Part shown: positions 5,689 to 7,456 of the stretch, piece by piece | Position numbering within the stretch: the stretch's first letter is position 1 | How the letters are laid out: every line of letters begins with the position of its first letter | Assembly (NCBI GenBank): GCA_017416885.1 | Contig: JAFQAM010000343.1 | Location: 1 to 7,456 of the forward strand | Reading direction: 5' to 3' | Length of the DNA: 7,456 bases | Source: Clostridia bacterium | GTDB taxonomy: Bacteria > Bacillota > Clostridia > Oscillospirales > CAG-272 | Made by a program: the position numbers and the translations under genes | The notes under the pieces: model-generated | Told to the model about the DNA's origin: nothing | Databases searched by the model: none | Seen by the model: the letters and a program-made list of their open reading frames with translations, nothing else

Positions 5689-7456
5689 TTTGCCAAAAAC
5701 CAATTAGAGCCCACGCCCACATCTGCCGAAAGCGGCACAAGAAGTGAAACTGCGTTTTCCATTTCCTTTTTTAATATTTCCTTAGCCTTTTCTACACAGT
5801 CCTTGTGCGCTTCGATAATCAATTCGTCATGAACCTGTAAAATAAGCTTAGCATCAATTTTAGCTTTCTTTAGGGATTTATGCACATTAATCATTGCTAT
5901 CTTGATAATATCAGCCGCAGTGCCTTGAATAGGGCTATTCATCGCCGCTCTTTCACCAAATGCCTGTGTAATTTTATTTGAAGCAGATAATTCGGGAATA
6001 TAACGAATTCTGCCAAACATGGTCTTAGCATATCCGTTTTCCCTTGCATACTCAATTAAAGCCTTAATAAATGCGTGTATATCGGGATAGGTAGCAAAAT
6101 AAGAATTAATATATTCCTTTGCTTCCTTTTTACTTACATGTAAATCCTTGCCAAGAGAGAAGTCGCCAATACCGTAAACTATACCGAAGTTAACCGCCTT
6201 AGCCCTCTTTCTTAATTCGTCGGTCACATCACCTAAATTAACCTTGAATACCTGTGAAGCAGTAATTGCGTGAATATCCATTCCGGACCTGAATGCATTA
6301 ATCATATTTGCATCCTTAGACATATGTGCAAGCACCTTTAATTCAATCTGCGAATAGTCCGCGTCAATTAGTACATAATCGTCATTTTTAGTAATAAAAT
6401 ACTTTCTTAAATTTCTGCCAAGCTCAGTCCTTATTGGAATATTTTGTAGGTTTGGCTCGGTAGAGGAAAGCCTTCCTGTTACTGTAACGGTTTGGTTAAA
6501 TGTTGTATGAACTCTGCCGTTTTCGTCAGCTACCTTCAAAAGCCCCTCGCAATAGGTGCTATTTAGCTTCGCGACCTTTCTGTAATCTAAAATTTCGCCC
6601 ACAATTTCGTGCTTGTCTGCTAAATCTTCAAGAATTTCGGCGTTTGTCGAATATCCCGTTTTTGTCTTCTTTCCGTGAGGTAATCCAAGCTTTTCAAAAA
6701 GCACAACACCAAGCTGCTTAGGAGAGTTAATATTAAACACCTCGCCAGCAAGCATATAAATTCTTTCCTTGCAGGCTTCAGCCACAGAGGTCAGATACTC
6801 TGAATATTCATTTATACCGCTTGTGTCAACTCTAAAGCCCTCTTTTTCCATAGATGAAAGCACATAAGCAAGGGGAATTTCTATTTCATTTAATATATTA
6901 AGCGTTTTATCCTCTGTAAGTCTCTTTAGCATTTCCTCGTAAAGAGAGAATATAATTTTTGCGCCATTATAATCGTCAAAAACAGTATTTACATATGAAA
7001 TAGCAAGTCTGTCAAGCTCATAAGAGTTATCCGACGGAGAAAGTACATATCCTGCAAGCATAACATCAAAAATACACTCAAAATCATAGTCCTTTAACAA
7101 TGATTTGACATCGTGACAAATAATTTTGTTATTTTTAAGCACGGAAGCAATTTCGTCTCCCTCATATACCTTGCTTTCACCTTGCTTATTATAGGTATAA
7201 AGCTTGTCCTCATATAAATATACAGCCAAAGCGCAGTCGCATACATTCGCGCAACTGCATTCGCCAATATCAAGGCTAACCTGTGAGCCTTCAACCGCGC
7301 TTGTATCAATAGGCTCGCTTTCCGTCTCAACCGTTGGTGCAGACTCAACCTTATCAAGCCCGAATTTCTTAATAAGCGAAGTAAACTCCAAGTTAGTAAA
7401 CATAGCGCGAAGTCCGCTGACATCAGCGCCGTTATATCTGTATTTCTCAATATCAT
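5685..7456 (-). CDS. polA: DNA polymerase I, C-terminal two thirds (5' end outside window)
   Basis: DNA polymerase I fills gaps and replaces RNA primers during replication and repair. The frame is open to the window edge, so an ATG at 7403 is internal: the codons upstream (DIEKYRYNGADVSGLRA) continue the linker that follows the 5'-nuclease domain. Of the 589 residues present, about 50-190 form a degenerate 3'-5' exonuclease domain lacking the DxE metal motif, as in Taq and Bacillus-type enzymes, so proofreading is probably absent. About 200-589 is the polymerase domain. Motif A is DYSQIEL (Asp366). Motif B is RKRAKAVNFGIVYG, keeping the Arg, Lys, Phe and Tyr of the O-helix. Motif C is QVHDELIIE (His542, Asp543, Glu544). 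TVTVTGRLSSTEPNLQNIP is the usual thumb/palm signature. The stop TGA overlaps the ispE start by four bases, which implies a polA-ispE operon. An unusual Cys cluster (CSCANVCDC) sits at the start of the exonuclease domain. Confidence 0.97.
   Translation of the reverse strand, partial: DIEKYRYNGADVSGLRAMFTNLEFTSLIKKFGLDKVESAPTVETESEPIDTSAVEGSQVSLDIGECSCANVCDCALAVYLYEDKLYTYNKQGESKVYEGDEIASVLKNNKIICHDVKSLLKDYDFECIFDVMLAGYVLSPSDNSYELDRLAISYVNTVFDDYNGAKIIFSLYEEMLKRLTEDKTLNILNEIEIPLAYVLSSMEKEGFRVDTSGINEYSEYLTSVAEACKERIYMLAGEVFNINSPKQLGVVLFEKLGLPHGKKTKTGYSTNAEILEDLADKHEIVGEILDYRKVAKLNSTYCEGLLKVADENGRVHTTFNQTVTVTGRLSSTEPNLQNIPIRTELGRNLRKYFITKNDDYVLIDADYSQIELKVLAHMSKDANMINAFRSGMDIHAITASQVFKVNLGDVTDELRKRAKAVNFGIVYGIGDFSLGKDLHVSKKEAKEYINSYFATYPDIHAFIKALIEYARENGYAKTMFGRIRYIPELSASNKITQAFGERAAMNSPIQGTAADIIKIAMINVHKSLKKAKIDAKLILQVHDELIIEAHKDCVEKAKEILKKEMENAVSLLVPLSADVGVGSNWFLAK

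Noticed and set aside
5701..5703. ATG as the start of ispE
   Set aside because: The five extra residues are not family-like; the ATG at 5688 fits both the conserved N-terminus and the ATGA overlap.
7401..7403. ATG as the start of polA
   Set aside because: In-frame PolA-like codons continue upstream to the window edge, and the 5'-nuclease domain is missing, so the gene is cut by the window.
7094..7456. Minus-strand open frame in another phase at the right edge
   Set aside because: It overlaps the genuine polA frame and its translation is Leu/Arg-rich and unlike any family I know.

Overview
The window looks like chromosomal DNA from a low-GC Gram-positive bacterium, most likely a Clostridia/Oscillospirales-type gut Firmicute. 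The reasons are AT-rich codon use, strong AAGGAG-type ribosome binding sites, consensus TTGACA/TATAAT promoters, an IspE (MEP pathway) gene, and a clostridial-style RHS protein and RAYT transposase. Species cannot be named from the sequence alone. Every gene I can support lies on the minus strand, so the biological reading order runs from high to low coordinates.

Right half (about 7456 to 3213): housekeeping genes. polA (DNA polymerase I, 5' end outside the window) overlaps ispE by ATGA, so the two are probably translationally coupled. guaB (IMP dehydrogenase) follows with its own perfect consensus promoter at 4762-4790 and a hairpin terminator just after its stop (3213-3236).

Middle and left (about 3200 to 300): an accessory island. 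An intact RAYT (REP-associated Y1/HUH transposase) is driven by a second perfect TTGACA-17-TATAAT promoter placed directly after the guaB terminator. Its stop codon lies inside a hairpin with a 13-base loop, GGGGACGGTTCTA. Immediately beyond begins a headless RHS/YD-repeat reading frame with no start codon of its own. It keeps the conserved RHS core and a variable C-terminal tip containing a long glycine zipper. An 11-base gap leads to a small two-helix membrane protein whose ribosome binding site overlaps the RHS stop codon. This is the arrangement of a toxin tip plus immunity gene. Right after the membrane gene's stop lies a second hairpin with the same loop (one base changed) in inverted orientation and with a different stem. 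The RHS-tip/membrane-protein cassette is therefore bracketed by an inverted pair of RAYT-type hairpins, the most interesting structure in the window. A strong terminator (237-265) closes the unit.

Left edge (1-138): the first 46 codons of a coiled-coil protein resembling phage XhlA (haemolysin/holin-associated) proteins, with a good ribosome binding site and a plausible promoter. It hints at prophage or lysis-cassette DNA beyond the window.

No tRNA, rRNA, CRISPR array or riboswitch was recognised, and no gene-free stretch exceeds 300 bases (the longest is 139-332).
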